The position numbers and the translations under genes are program-made. A stretch of DNA of 64,000 nt from positions 9,394,220-9,458,219 of the forward strand of contig NW_004955463.1 of NCBI RefSeq assembly GCF_000276665.1, written 5' to 3'. Below are positions 33,906 to 44,574 of the stretch, in pieces (within the stretch, counting starts at the first letter, position 1; each line of letters opens with the position of its first letter). Origin of the DNA: Chinchilla lanigera (taxonomy: Eukaryota > Chordata > Mammalia > Rodentia > Chinchillidae). The notes beneath the pieces are model-generated. The model did no database searches. It was not told the DNA's origin and was given only the letters and a program-made list of their open reading frames with translations.

Positions 33906-35000
33906 GTGGTCAAAGAAACCACTTTTGCTAACCTTAATGAAACTACAAAGAGATAGCACCACACCTCACCCCACCCCCCATCTTCAGTGGAATCACCCCA
34001 AATGAGAGCAGAGGGGGGCTTGGCAGAGCTCCAAGAGAGGCCCGGCTCCAGACACCCCGCGTCTGTGTGGTGCAGAGTCTGAACACAAGTCCTGCTGTTG
34101 CTTCCATATGTCCTCACTTTATTCTGAAGGCTTTTAAGATTCTAAGCATTTTGTGTCTTGATGGTGGTACTCTTACCCTCAGTAATTCAGACATCCAAAT
34201 AGGAAAACTCCTCACACACTCCTCTCTGGAGATCCTGGTTAATGTGACATTCTTCGAGAGAACTAATGGGAAATCTATGTCTTCAGATCAGGGGAGCAGA
34301 CCAATATAACTCTCTGCTGAAAACACTTGTGACTGTGGGATTTACATTTCTTTCACTATTCAGGAAGGTATTCGTAACTGGGTCAGCCTGGAGATAATTT
34401 TATCATTTTCTTGACATCTACATGGAAGATGCATATAGGAAATGTATTCAATACCAGCAAGATTCAAATTAATGCACACTACACATACTTCTCAGTTCAA
34501 AACATGTCATATCTCCAGAGCATATTTCTTCTACCTAAGTACTTTATCACCATCCTCCCCCTCTCCAGCTCGGGCTTTGTCTTCTTGCGTGAATGAAAAA
34601 GGCAAGTCCCAGTTGTCACGAGTGCCCCAAGCCCTTCTTTGACCTTTCCTAATGTGAAATCTATGAGAGCAACTTTTCTCAGATACAACACCTGGCTCCA
34701 TGCTTTGCAAAATGCCAATAGAGTTAAGGCAACTTCAGAGAAGGCCTTAAGACAAAAGAGAGGAAGCTACCACGGGAGCACACTAGCTGGAGGATAGAGG
34801 GTCTGGCAGCTGAACAAACAGCAGGGATTCCTGCTCAGGGAGATGAGACCTGGAAAACCATAGGCAGCCACTGGCTGAGATTAATGAATTTTTGACTGGG
34901 GAATTTGACCCTAAAACTCATTTCTCAGTTCAGTGGGAGCAGGAGCAAGTCAGTGAGAGCTGATAGATGCGTGGCACACAGGGAGAGGCAGCGCCCACAG
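33906..35000. other. unassigned sequence
   Basis: No gene or repeat recognised. A few GC-richer patches (33960-34080, 34950-35080) have no identifiable exon. Confidence 0.45.
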
Positions 35001-35340
35001 AAGCAGAGCTGTCTGAGATAGAGCCGGTGTTGTTTGGCCCCACAAAACTCCTTACTCCCATCCCAGCCTCCTTTTCCACCCCCAGCCATCTTTCTTAATC
35101 TTATATCATGTCAAACACACTTGCCTGAATATCTTTTCTCTTTCTTCTGCAACATTTTTTCCTCCAATACACTGATATTATGATTTCTAAAACTTATTTT
35201 TATGCTGGTTTCCACCATTATGCTTTGAATATTTCTTGAGTACAATGATCTTTTCATATGTATCTCTAGCCACACTTTGCCTCACAAGATGCCTAGCATC
35301 TAGTAGCTGTTCCAGAATCCTTTTTTGGTTGATATTGACT
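35001..35340 (+). repeat. L2 LINE 3' region, sense
   Basis: 'tttcttgagtacaatgatct', 'tatgtatctctagccacac' and 'gatgcctagcatctagtagc' follow the L2 3' end (stop-rich, diverged). The 5' limit is uncertain. Confidence 0.5.
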
Positions 35341-35353
35341 ATCTACTATACAA

Positions 35354-35909
35354 GGGTTGGTCAAAATATATGGTGAATGTCTAAAGTTTAAAAGCATACT
35401 AAAATAAAAGATATTTTGCCATTAATCTCCCTCAAAATATTCCCCCTCACTTGGAGCACACTTATCCCATCATTGTTGCCACTTTCCAAAGCAGTTCTGG
35501 AAGACTTCTTTTGTGAGTATACCTTTAGGATGTGTGATCAAAAATAAGAACGCTGGTGTGCAGTTCTATCCAACAGAAAGTTAGGCTCATAAGAACTTTA
35601 TGGTATGTCTTCATCTACTTTATTCACTAGATCTGGCACCCTGTGACTTCTGGTTCTTCCCCAAAGACAAAATGGCCAGGAAAAGTAAATGTTTTTAATC
35701 AGTTCAGGATATGGAGGCCACCATGACAGTGCAGCTAAAGATAGTCACAAAAGTGAACTTCCAGAACTGTATTGCTTCAGAAAGTGGCAAGAACAATGGG
35801 TGTGCAAAGTAAAGGGGAGAATTTTGAGGGCGATTAATGACAAAATGTCTCTTACTGTAACACATTTTTAAATTTAAACACTCAGCACATTTTCAATCAT
35901 ATATTCATA
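35354..35909 (+). mobile_element. palindromic mariner derivative A (MARNA-like)
   Basis: A 556-bp element with ends 'ggttggtcaaaatat' and, inverted, 'gattgaaaatgtg'. The left arm (35370-35525) is the reverse complement of the right arm (35742-35895), about three quarters or more of positions by eye. The right arm is the sense strand of a mariner transposase 3' end. Just before it, 35631-35673 encodes the catalytic 'LAPCDFW' motif carrying the third acidic residue of the D,D34D triad, followed by FFPK, after a one-base frame disruption. Stops and frameshifts make it non-coding. A 60-codon frame at 35689-35871 is a relic. Close in plan to copies B and C. Confidence 0.82.
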
Positions 35910-36145
35910 GAAAGAACCAGAGTGCCTGCTTTCTAACCTAGAGGGCCTACAGGGCAGAGAAGGGCCTATGTCACTCATTACTCCAATCAGGTCCTCAGCA
36001 AAAGTGAATACCCACTAAAGATGTACTGGAGCCAAATGCATTTCTGAAATGGTCTTTCCAGAGATATCTGACTTTTGCCACCTCTTCACAGATATTTTTC
36101 CAACAACACCAGGAGAGAGAGAGAGAGGAAGAGCTCTAAAGTTGT

Positions 36146-36520
36146 TGTTATAGCTTGGGCCTGCATGTCCCCACAAATCCTCATGCAGTCATGGGGCAGG
36201 ATTCTATTCTAGATTTTTGATTGATCCATAGTCCAATGGTGGGATTACAGGTATAAATGCTACATCTGCCTCTGGGGTGGGTAGTTTGCATGCAGTGTAA
36301 GGAAGGGAAAGAAACTGCTTGGCGCTCCCCCTTTGCGATTGTTGCTTTTGCTGTCTTCCGCTGCCAAGAACTGTTGCCCTCTGCCATGTGCCACTCTGCC
36401 TTGGAGCCAGCCAAGTATGAACTGAAACTTCCACAGACTGTGAGCTAAATAAACCTTTCCTTCCTTAATTTTGGGCATCAGGTATTTTGTCTCAGCAATG
36501 AGAGAAAAATAACCAAGACA
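36146..36520 (+). mobile_element. MaLR-type solo LTR with 5-bp target duplication
   Basis: A 375-bp block runs from TGTTATAGCTTGGGCC to AACCAAGACA, with GTTGT on both sides (36141-36145 and 36521-36525). Internal 'cttggagccagccaagtatg', 'aactgtgagctaaataaacc'-like sequence and 'ggtattttgtctcagcaatg' are rodent MT/ORR1-like MaLR features. Several overlapping frames inside are chance. Confidence 0.9.
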
Positions 36521-36611
36521 GTTGTTCACTGTAATAGCTGATAATAGAAACAACTAAGTAACTCAGTAGTTCTACATCCTGAGGTGTAGAGGACTTGCCC
36601 TTACTGCTCTA

Positions 36612-37143
36612 GGAGTTTGTTCATTGTGTCAACTTAATAAGTTTAGAAGTTAACTAACTGACTCAGTACGGGGTCAGGGTCCTTACTTTGTGAACATCCT
36701 CAGCCTGTGCAAGAGAAGGGCATGGAAATGGTGTGGGTGTAAAGGACCCCCCCCCCGTGACAGGTATGCTGCATACAATAAAAGGCAAATGAAGAAGGAC
36801 TGGTTGCTGGTTCTTTGGAGGAGCTCCAGTCTTTGCCTTCAGCTTGCTTATCATCTTGTGGCTTCTGGCACAGACTGGCTTCTGCCTGGGATGCTTCAGC
36901 CTTCTGGTGTAGACTCTTCAGCTTTCTGTCACAGACCCATTGGCCTCCTGATAGGGACTTGCGTGGAACACGGCAGTGAACTCCAGACCTTGGACTGGAC
37001 CCTTCAGCCTCCAGCACGCAGACACCCTCTGCATGCTTCCTCATCCAACTCTGTAGCTGACTATCGTAAGCCAAGCTTGTAACTTCTTATATATTTGTAC
37101 ATCTTGTGTTATACCTGTTTCTCTAGTAAGCCCTGACTGATAC
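36612..37143 (+). mobile_element. ERVL-type LTR-like element
   Basis: 'tgttcattgtgtcaacttaa', 'gctgcatacaataaaaggca', repeated 'gactcttcagcttt' blocks and the end 'gtttctctagtaagccctga' then 'ctgatac' match a long LTR family with 'gtgtcaacttga...ctctggagaaccctgactaatac' that I recall from placental mammals. The name is not assigned. A C9 run at 36749-36757 is notable. A 130-codon plus frame and a 124-codon minus frame inside are both chance. Confidence 0.65.
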
Positions 37144-37733
37144 ATTCACCATAAGAAATAATATTTTAGTTACCCTCTACTATAGTCCTGAATCTGTTTG
37201 GCATGGTCTGGAATTTAAACAGCAAGCTCAGAACATCACAGCTGTAAATTTGGGAGCTGTGAACACATCAAGGAGGGTACAGTGTGATGTGGAGTCAGGC
37301 AGTGATCCAAATAATAGATAATGTTGCTAGATCTGATCATCTCTAACCAAACAAAGATGACGATGCTTCCCATTAACCTATTTAACAGGTTCGGAGCCAT
37401 TAGCGTGAGCGCTAAACTGCATTTTTCATGTGACTGTCACATCTCAAAAGGTTTTTACTTTTTTAATTAAAATGGAAAGTTATTAAGTAACAGTCAAAAA
37501 TGCAGCATTTTCTTCTGAATTATTAAAGCTGTAGTGATCCTTCTAAGGTAGAAGGTAATGGAAAAAGTTTCTCTGTGCCTTTCATGTTGAGTCCAATTTG
37601 AAAATATGAAAATCAGCAGAAGTAAGGTCATGACCTTCTCCCCTTCCCAGGATGTGAGTGCTCGTGTGCTTTGTTCATGTGTTAAATTCAAATAAGCTCT
37701 TCGTAGGTCAATTGCGATCAAGGAAGAACTACC
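37144..37733. other. unassigned sequence
   Basis: No gene or repeat recognised. 37385-37440 has an unusually CpG-bearing, repeat-free look (see findings). Confidence 0.45.
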
Positions 37734-37750
37734 AAGAAAGCAAGTCTTCT

Positions 37751-39380
37751 TTAAAAATAATCATTTATTTTTCTTTAGCACATGTTTGCAGTTCATACAG
37801 TTTACAATCATCTTGGGGAGTGGTGACACGTACATATTACAGCTTGTTTCAGTTTTTTAAATCCCTTTCCCTCTTCACCCCTCTCCCGTTCCCCATCCCC
37901 TTTTTCATACTTGTTGGTATTACTTGCCTTAGTTCATGTTATGGTGTATAGTGTTTACATTAATTTGAGTTATTAGGTTCCTGTACATGGCACGTCTTTA
38001 TTCCTCTCATTTCCTCTTCCCCTCCTCCTCATTTCTTGTGCTTGTTCCCTTGGACCACTTCCTTACTGCAAGAGATCCATCCACTTGTCCCTTTCTGGCC
38101 ATTCTGCATCATTTTCTTTGTCTGTACTTTGCCTCGCAGAGATACTATATGGTATTTAAGCTTATGTGTCTAGTGTATCTCCCTCAACATTTTCTAGGTG
38201 CATCTATTTTCCTACAAATGTCTCAAATGGGTCATTCTTTATGGCCAAGTACATTCCATTATATAGAAAGACCACATTTTTTTTAGGCATTCATCTGATG
38301 GGTATACAGGCTGCTTCCAGGGTTTAGCTATTACAGATTGTGCTGCTATAAACATTGGTATGCATGCACTGCTTAGTATGATGACCTCTTTGGGGAAGAT
38401 ACCTAGCAGAGGGATAGTTGAGTTATATGGAATTTCTAATTCCATTTGTTTGAGAAATCTCCATATTGATTTCCATATGGTTGTACGTTTGCTTTCCCAC
38501 AAATAATGAAGAAGGGTTCTTTCTTCACCACAGCCACATCAGCATTTGCCATTCTTTGATTTCCTAATGACTGTCATTCTTTCTGGAGTAAAGATAGAGT
38601 CTTAGTGATTCTTTTTAAATTTACATTTCTCTAATGGCCAGAGATGTTGAACATCTTTTCATATATTTGTTTACAATTTGTATTTCTTCCTCTGTGAAGT
38701 GTTCATTCATTTCTCTTGCCCATTCCTTGACTATGCTTTTTTTTAGTTCTTTATATATTATAGATATTAATCCTCTTCTGATGAGTAGCTGGAAAATATT
38801 TCTCCCTCTATTTTCTCTTTACTCCTTCACTCTCCTGATCAACTCTTCTGCTGCACAGAACATTTTAGTCTGATATAATACCATTTGTTGATTCTTACTG
38901 CTATTTCTTGTGAGATTGAGATTCCATTTAGATCCTTCCTACACCTATGCCTTCAAGTGTTTTACCTATTTTATCTTGCAGTAGGTTTAATGTTTCTGAC
39001 TTAATATTTAGATCTTTGATTCATTTTGATTTTTATTTAGGATATAGTGTGAGATAAGGGTCCAGTTTCATTCTTCTGCATGGAGATAACCAGTTTTCCC
39101 AGCATTACTTGTTGAATAGGCTGTCTTTCCTCCAACATATGCTTTTGGCCCCTTTGTCAGAGATGACATGGTTGAGTATGTCTGAGGTTTCTTTATCCTC
39201 AGTTCTGTTCCAGTGATCCACATGTCTGTTTTTGTTCCAATACCGTGCTGTTTTTTTACCACCATTGCTTTGTACTATAGCTTGAACTCAGCCATTTTAT
39301 GCCTCCTGCTTTGATCTTGTTGTCAAAAATTGCTTTTGCTATTCTTGGTTCTGGTTCCATACGAATTTTAGGACTGTTTC
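37751..39380 (-). mobile_element. 5'-truncated L1 with target duplications
   Basis: The plus strand reads antisense L1. It has a pyrimidine-rich 3' UTR complement (37860-38030), then the ORF2 end, including 'ggtatacaggctgcttccag', 'gctgctataaacattggtat', 'tgttgaacatcttttcatat', 'ttcttctgcatggagataac' and 'tttgtactatagcttgaact'. 'aagaaagcaagtcttct' (37734-37750) and 'aagaaaacaagtcttct' (39381-39397) form a 17-bp target duplication with one mismatch. About 1.63 kb of the roughly 6-kb source is present. ORF2 is broken by stops (longest frame 87 codons at 38239-38502). Confidence 0.92.
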
Positions 39381-39679
39381 AAGAAAACAAGTCTTCTCAG
39401 TATAAAGTCCCTAGAACTAAAGTGATTTTAGAGAAATTAAGTACCTTGACTCAACTAGAAGTTAGATAAGGAAAAAAGTGGGCAGTTATAAACAGTCCTG
39501 GTATATTAAAAGCAAGTAATCTTAGAATTCACTGGCAGACTTTGAAGGCATTAAAAGGCTTTTGACTAGTCACTGTTTCTCATCCTAACAGATGAATAAC
39601 AATATTTTAATGGTTTTTCAGCTGAAGTGTTTTATAGAAATATGACTAAGCTCAAAAGAGCCAGTGAAAGCTAACTAAA

Positions 39680-39935
39680 GAAAAGAGCATTGACTTTAGA
39701 TTCTTACAAATTTGGGTTCACTTAGAGGGAACAAATTGTCCTGGTTTTTCATAAAGCTAAGAGGTCAGGATGCAGGAAATTTAGTGCTGAGTCCAGGACT
39801 GTCCTGAGCAAGCTAAGTACTTTCAAAGTACTGGGTAGAGGGCTTTATTCCAAATACTTCTCTGAGCTTCAATTTCTTCCTCTTTAAAAAGGGGAGAATG
39901 GGTTATTATGAATGCTTAATATATAACTGCAACTC
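39680..39935 (+). repeat. MIR SINE, sense, with insertion
   Basis: 'aaagagcattgactttagat...caaatttgggttca' and 'ctctgagcttcaatttcttc', 'ctctttaaaaaggggagaat' are MIR halves separated by about 95 bases of other sequence. Confidence 0.65.
39723..39815. mobile_element. short palindromic DNA element in MIR (tentative)
   Basis: 'acaaattgtcctggtttttc' at the left and 'agtccaggactgtcctgagc' at the right resemble a short inverted-repeat element ('...ctgtcctggttt...') I recall from mammals. It cleanly splits the MIR. Confidence 0.4.
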
Positions 39936-40169
39936 CTCAGACATTCAAATTGTATCTAGCAGCCAGCTTTACTGACAAATATTAAATAAGAAGGTCAAAC
40001 TATCACCCAAAGCCTGTATTTCACCTTGTTTTAGATAACAATAGTGTATTATTTTACTATACTTATTCCTACATAATCCAAGTACACTTTTCACACTTCA
40101 AAAAACTTTTCTATTCAGTTGGGTTGTAAAAATTTGTACATCTTACAAAATATCTAGAATCTGAATATT

Positions 40170-40300
40170 GTCACTGATTTCTCTTCACTCCCCTGATCGA
40201 TTCTTTGGCTGCACAGAACATTCTTAGTCTGATATAATCCCATTTGTTGATTCTTGCTGCTATTTCTTATGCAACTTAGATTCTGTTGGATCCTTTAGAA
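40170..40300 (-). mobile_element. internal L1 ORF2 fragment, antisense
   Basis: 'tttggctgcacagaacattc', 'ttagtctgatataatcccat', 'ttgttgattcttgctgctat' closely match 38818-38930 of the larger antisense L1. No 3' end is attached, so it is a broken-off remnant. Confidence 0.7.
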
Positions 40301-40456
40301 AACTTATTTTATGTCACTTCCAAAGGAGAGAAAGTTTTCCTTCTTTCTGAAACTCCATGCCTTCTGGGAACTCTTCAATGAGCCTGGAACAGGTTAATAT
40401 TGGGGCAGTGAAATATAGGGATTGACCTCATGACCTAATGGAGCTATATTCCAGTC

Positions 40457-40593
40457 TTTTTTTTTTTTTTTTTGAGTCAGGGTCTCATTCACTAAGTTAC
40501 CAAAATTGCCCAGGATAGGTTTAAGCTTGCAATCCTCCTGCCTCAGTCTCCCAGAGGGCTGGGATTACAAACATGCACCAACATGCCCAGCCC
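40457..40593 (-). mobile_element. B1/Alu-like SINE, antisense
   Basis: A T run, then 'gagtcagggtctcattcact', 'cttgcaatcctcctgcctca', 'gtctcccagagggctgggat', 'gcaccaacatgcccagccc': a reverse-complement 7SL-derived SINE. A 61-codon frame on its plus strand is chance. Confidence 0.85.
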
Positions 40594-40846
40594 ATCACTT
40601 ACTTTTTGCAGGCCTGAGACAACCACCAGCAAAGCTGAGCTGGAACACTCAGGGCCCAGTGCCATGGAACCAGATGGTTTCTGAAATCTGATATTTTTCA
40701 AAAGGTTTTTCTCAAAACTGAAGATGAATGCATTACTTATGTTTAATCAACTGATGAATTTGTAAGAGGAGTGTAAAGCCACATTTATACTAAATTTCAT
40801 TTTATTATGAAAAAATACATGTTTTTAATCAACTTCATCGTTTTAG

Positions 40847-41349
40847 TGACAGGTCTGACCCCTGTTCACCCCCAACCACATGAGTTCCTGGAGTGACTGC
40901 ACCCAGTTGCCTGAGCTCCGGGAAGAATCACAGCCCAACTTACATGTCCTGTTGCCTCACCCTTACCTCTGCTAGGATCTAGCACACCCAGATACATGTA
41001 TGCAGATTAGCTGTTTCACAACAAAATCTCAGCCATTCCTACTGTCAGCCATTTCTATGTCAGCCATTCCCATGTCAGCCATTTCTATGTCAGCCATGTC
41101 TGTCAGCCATTTCTATGTCAGCCATTGCTATATTGTCACTTAGCTATTGCTACTCAGCTATTCTCACTCCATCTCATGCTCCCCCTTCCCTTACCCCACC
41201 AAAGTCCATCCCACTAACTCCTCATAAAAAAACAGTTCAATAAACTCCCAGCAGATTCTCCTTTGCAGTTACTTCTGGAGGTTCTGCTTAGACCCTTAAA
41301 TTCAGGCTGGTTTTCTTCTTTTACTGAGTTATCACCATCACTCATAACA
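40847..41349 (+). mobile_element. unclassified LTR-like element
   Basis: A 503-bp block from TGACAGGTCTGACCCC to ACTCATAACA has a TATA-like 'ctcataaaaaaac' at about 41221, an AATAAA at about 41239-41244, and a 15-bp tandem repeat in the part that would be U3. The order U3 repeats, TATA-like, polyA signal is LTR-like. No target duplication was found and no family recognised. Confidence 0.42.
41029..41165. repeat. 15-bp minisatellite
   Basis: Units of 'tcagccatttctatg' repeat about seven times with variants, with one shortened unit near 41095-41105 and degenerate units ('agctattgctactc') to 41165. Units lack spacers and dyad symmetry. Confidence 0.85.
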
Positions 41350-41758
41350 GTTCATTGCTTTTTCCTGCTGTACTAAATACCTGAGAAATAAACTGAGAAG
41401 AAAGATTTACTTTGTCTCATGGTTTTAGAGGCTCCATCTGTGGTTGGTTGGTTGGTTCCACTGACGTGGGCCTGAGGTGAAGTAGAACATCATGGCAGAA
41501 GAGTGTGGTGGGGCAAAGCTGCTCATCTAATAGCAGCCAGGAAGCAGAAAGAGAAGGAGCCAGAGAGAAAGAGTCTAGGGGTGAGACAGTCTCTATGTTC
41601 ATACCTTCACTGCCTCCACCTATGCCTCTTCTTCCTATAGCCTGCTCTGCTGTAGACTCATCAATGGAGTCATCAATGAGGTTAGCGCCTCATAACTCTA
41701 TCACTTTCCAAGCCTAAAAGCTGGTCTCTGAGGGTCATTTTAGATTTAATCCATAACA
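41350..41758 (-). mobile_element. MaLR-type LTR, antisense
   Basis: It has 'ttcattgctttttcctgctg', 'gagaagaaagatttactttg', 'tctcatggttttagaggctc', 'aacatcatggcagaagagtg' and 'gatttaatccataaca'. This is the order of a rodent MaLR LTR read backwards. It abuts the LTR-like element on its left. Confidence 0.72.
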
Positions 41759-42499
41759 CATATTTCCCATGTATCTGAAAAAGCAAGACAGATAAAGAAA
41801 AAACATCTAAGTTCTCTCCCCTCCCCACTCCACCTTAAGTCATGTCTGCTCTGATAAGATTCCTGAGAGCTGGCCAACTTTTTAAACCTTATACTCTGGC
41901 AATAGAATTACAAATGATTCCAATAAGAAACAAAGGAAGAACACAGCAAAAGACACTAGTGAAACAAAAGAAGAACATAGCAAAATGCCCTCAAATATTA
42001 AAGTCTCTAGAAACTCACATTTCAGGAAGTAAAGCAAAGCATACAAAAATATAGCATACAGAGAGAGAAAAAAAGAAGAGAGGATGAGAAGACATTGGCT
42101 CCAGTCTCTCACAATAATATTAAAACACGTAACACTCAAATAGTTGAGAAATCTCAGCATACTAAGAAAGCAAGCACTTTTTTGATATACTGAAAGCAAA
42201 TAAAACAGCAAGAACTGTATTTCTCAGCTGCCTGGACTACCAGTGTAATGTTAACAGATGACAGGGAGATAAAAAGGAACTCAATTTGGATTTTGCATTG
42301 GTCTGCTTTGTCAGCAGGAGTGATTTTTATTCTGAAAAGGGTAAATATTGATAGATGCGTAAGATCTTATAAAGCAGCACCTGGCCTCTGTGAAGTGGTT
42401 AGGTTCCCTGGCTATATAAACACGCATCTGTGATACAGTGTGCTATGATAATGCACAGTTGTTTCTGGGATTGTGGAGATGGGATAAATGTGTTCCTAC
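41759..42499. other. unassigned sequence
   Basis: No gene recognised. The 109-codon minus frame (41882-42211) is rich in Leu/Phe from an A-rich plus strand and is likely chance. The right end may be more L3/CR1. Confidence 0.45.
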
Positions 42500-43600
42500 T
42501 TATCTAAAAATGATGCAGATGGATCCTGTCATTTATGGACTAGTGAGCTTGACATCAAATCCAGTCAAGTTTCAGGGATGGAATATTAATAGGTTGATTT
42601 GTGAGCACATTCAAGGGGAAGTGGTGAATGCTAGGAGATACCATGGGACTCATAAAGAACAAATCATATTCAACATCACACATACATACACACACACACA
42701 TACACACGTGTGCACACACACACACACACATGAATAGTTGGTAAAGTAAATGCTTCAGATGAATTTGAGCTGTAGAAGATCATTTGACAAGGTCTCTCAT
42801 GACAGCCATAAAAAAGAAATGGAAATAGAGAGAGAGAGAGACTAAGGGTGAGTCCTACTTAATGATGATTACATCTGGCATGTCTCCAAAAGACTAAAAA
42901 TTAATGCTTTTTGTATGCATTGTGGAAGACTTTTCTCTAGTCTGACCAATAACAAATGATACTGTTTTGATCAGCTGTGTGAACTATATAAAAAAGAGAA
43001 GAATAAATGCATCAAGTGGCAAATTTTTTAAATTATTTTTAGGAGACAGTAACTGGAAGTCATACTACTTTTTCAGAGAAACTATTTTACAATTTTACCG
43101 GTCAGTTGAGCACTATAAGGTGACATTTAAGTGGGAATTAAGGCTCCATTTTAGATATGCATTAACGTAAGTAACAAAGGGCATGACTGAGGGTATCCTC
43201 AGTTCCACCCAGATTTATTATATTCTGAGAGCCACATGACGTAAGGATATGGACAAACAGAAGCGTACACAGCAGAAAAGGTTCAGTGTAGGAAAGACAT
43301 GAAAAGATCAGATCGTATGAGGACTAATGAAGGAACTAGACTGCTTATCAGGAGAAGAGAAATTGTAGGGAGATCATTGTCTTCTATTACCTGAAAGCTG
43401 AAGTTACAGACTCAATCAGCTCTGCTTTCCTCTCAGTAGAGGTCCATATACATGTGAGTAGCAGGACTATGAAAGAGTAGTGCTGCGCAAGAACTGAGGT
43501 CAATATAGAACAATCTCAAGGATAATTTCTCTCAGCAACAAATCAGATACTGTTAAACTTTGCAAAGCCCAAGTGCAATTTCTTTTGAAGGAAGGAGCCG
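42500..43600 (+). mobile_element. L3/CR1 LINE reverse-transcriptase relic
   Basis: 'ctagtgagcttgacatcaaa', 'attaataggttgatttgtga', 'ctcataaagaacaaatcata' and, after a CA tract, 'gatcatttgacaaggtctct' match the CR1/L3 reverse-transcriptase region. The frame gives VSLTSNPVKF, then HKEQIIFNI, where the family has 'SLTSIPGK...KNKS'. The distal half (43330-43410) resembles the 3' part. This is a very old, inactive LINE and frames are broken. Position 42500-42800 is the secure part. Confidence 0.62.
42677..42731. repeat. (CA)n microsatellite
   Basis: Imperfect CA/ACAT units with a central 'cacgtgtg'. Confidence 0.9.
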
Positions 43601-43607
43601 CAGTAAA

Positions 43608-43718
43608 TCCTCAATATTCAGGTTTAATTGCAGTGTTGACACTGCAATAAATATAGGGGTTTTGGGGCTCCAGTTTGACACTCGGTCTCTAGAAGTTTCA
43701 CCATCATTGTTCTAGAGG
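43608..43718 (-). mobile_element. hAT-like non-autonomous element, copy 2
   Basis: 'cctcaatattcaggtttaat', 'tgcagtgttgacactgcaat', 'ggctccagtttgacactcgg' and 'gtttcaccatcattgttcta' match 14815-14927 end to end. On the minus strand it starts 'ctagaacaatgatggtgaaa', a plausible hAT terminal repeat. Confidence 0.5.
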
Positions 43719-44159
43719 GTGAGCCTTATAGCAAAACCATTTACATCTTATCTGATCTCAAGAAGTTGACTTTCCTGGACACAATGTTATTTTTAGGGGC
43801 ACCCAAACTCACATCCACTGGGGTTTTTCCAGAGTGCATAAATATTTGTTCAAGGAATGACCTAACATAATGCCCAAACAGAGAAGGATCTTTCTCCCTA
43901 GAAGGTCATATAGGATTTGATTTGTAACCATAAGAATATATAAAAGAACAACACAAATTGAAGAGCACTATGAATTGTCCCTGTATTTCTAGAAGGTTTT
44001 TACCCATCATTTGCCTTCAACTATTAGTTTTTGAGTACCTAAACCACTAGTTTTATTTATATTAAAACTTGTTCATCATAGTACTAGTCTAGAAGTAATT
44101 TCAAATGGTCACTTATTCTTTTAGAGAGGACTTGGTTTAGAGCACAGAGTGGGAGAACA

Positions 44160-44265
44160 TATCACTGGTAAGAGCACAAATGCCGGTTGATAATCTTTCA
44201 CACACTATGACTTTCTATAGCTTCCTGATTGATAAAGAAAGAGGTGATGCTCAGGTTATGAGAGA
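44160..44265 (+). repeat. MIR SINE, sense, diverged
   Basis: 'ggtaagagcacaaatgccgg', 'atgactttctatagcttcct' and 'gattgataaagaaagaggtg' follow MIR core order with many changes. Confidence 0.45.
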
Positions 44266-44395
44266 GATCTCCTTAGCCAGGCTAAAGGAGAAGCATAAAT
44301 AAAAACACAGATTTTTAAAGCCCCAACTTCACATATTTCTGCTTGAAAAGCTTATTGGTACCTTTAAAGGCCTGCAGAGCACTCTACTGAGAGTT

Positions 44396-44574
44396 GAGTT
44401 GTTCTCAAACTTAAGGATGCAGCAGAATTACCTGGAGGGCTTCAGAAACACAACTTGAGTCCCACTGTCAGTTTCTGAGTACATTTTAGATTGAGCACAA
44501 AAATTTGTATTTCTAACAAGTTCCCAGGAGATGCTCATACCACTGATCTGGGGACCACAAACTAGCTCCCTTCA
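44396..44574 (+). mobile_element. MER5A-like hAT-Charlie element
   Basis: 'ttgttctcaaacttaaggat', 'gcagcagaattacctggagg', 'tttgtatttctaacaagttc', 'ccaggagatgctcatacc' and 'ctggggaccacaaactag' follow MER5A through its whole length. It is non-coding. Confidence 0.8.

Noticed and set aside
35689..35871. 60-codon frame as a live mariner transposase remnant
   Set aside because: It is only the transposase tail inside a palindrome, with an upstream frame disruption and no other catalytic residues.
36690..37082. 130-codon plus frame and 124-codon minus frame in the same place
   Set aside because: Both lie inside an LTR-like element on opposite strands. The long frames come from its GC-richer composition.
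41029..41165. CRISPR-like array of short repeats
   Set aside because: Units are directly joined 15-mers with no unique spacers and no cas genes, in eukaryotic sequence. It is a minisatellite.
41882..42211. 109-codon minus frame with many Leu/Phe, membrane-protein-like
   Set aside because: The plus strand is A/G-rich with AAG/AAA repeats, which gives Leu/Phe codons on the complement. No conserved motif is seen.
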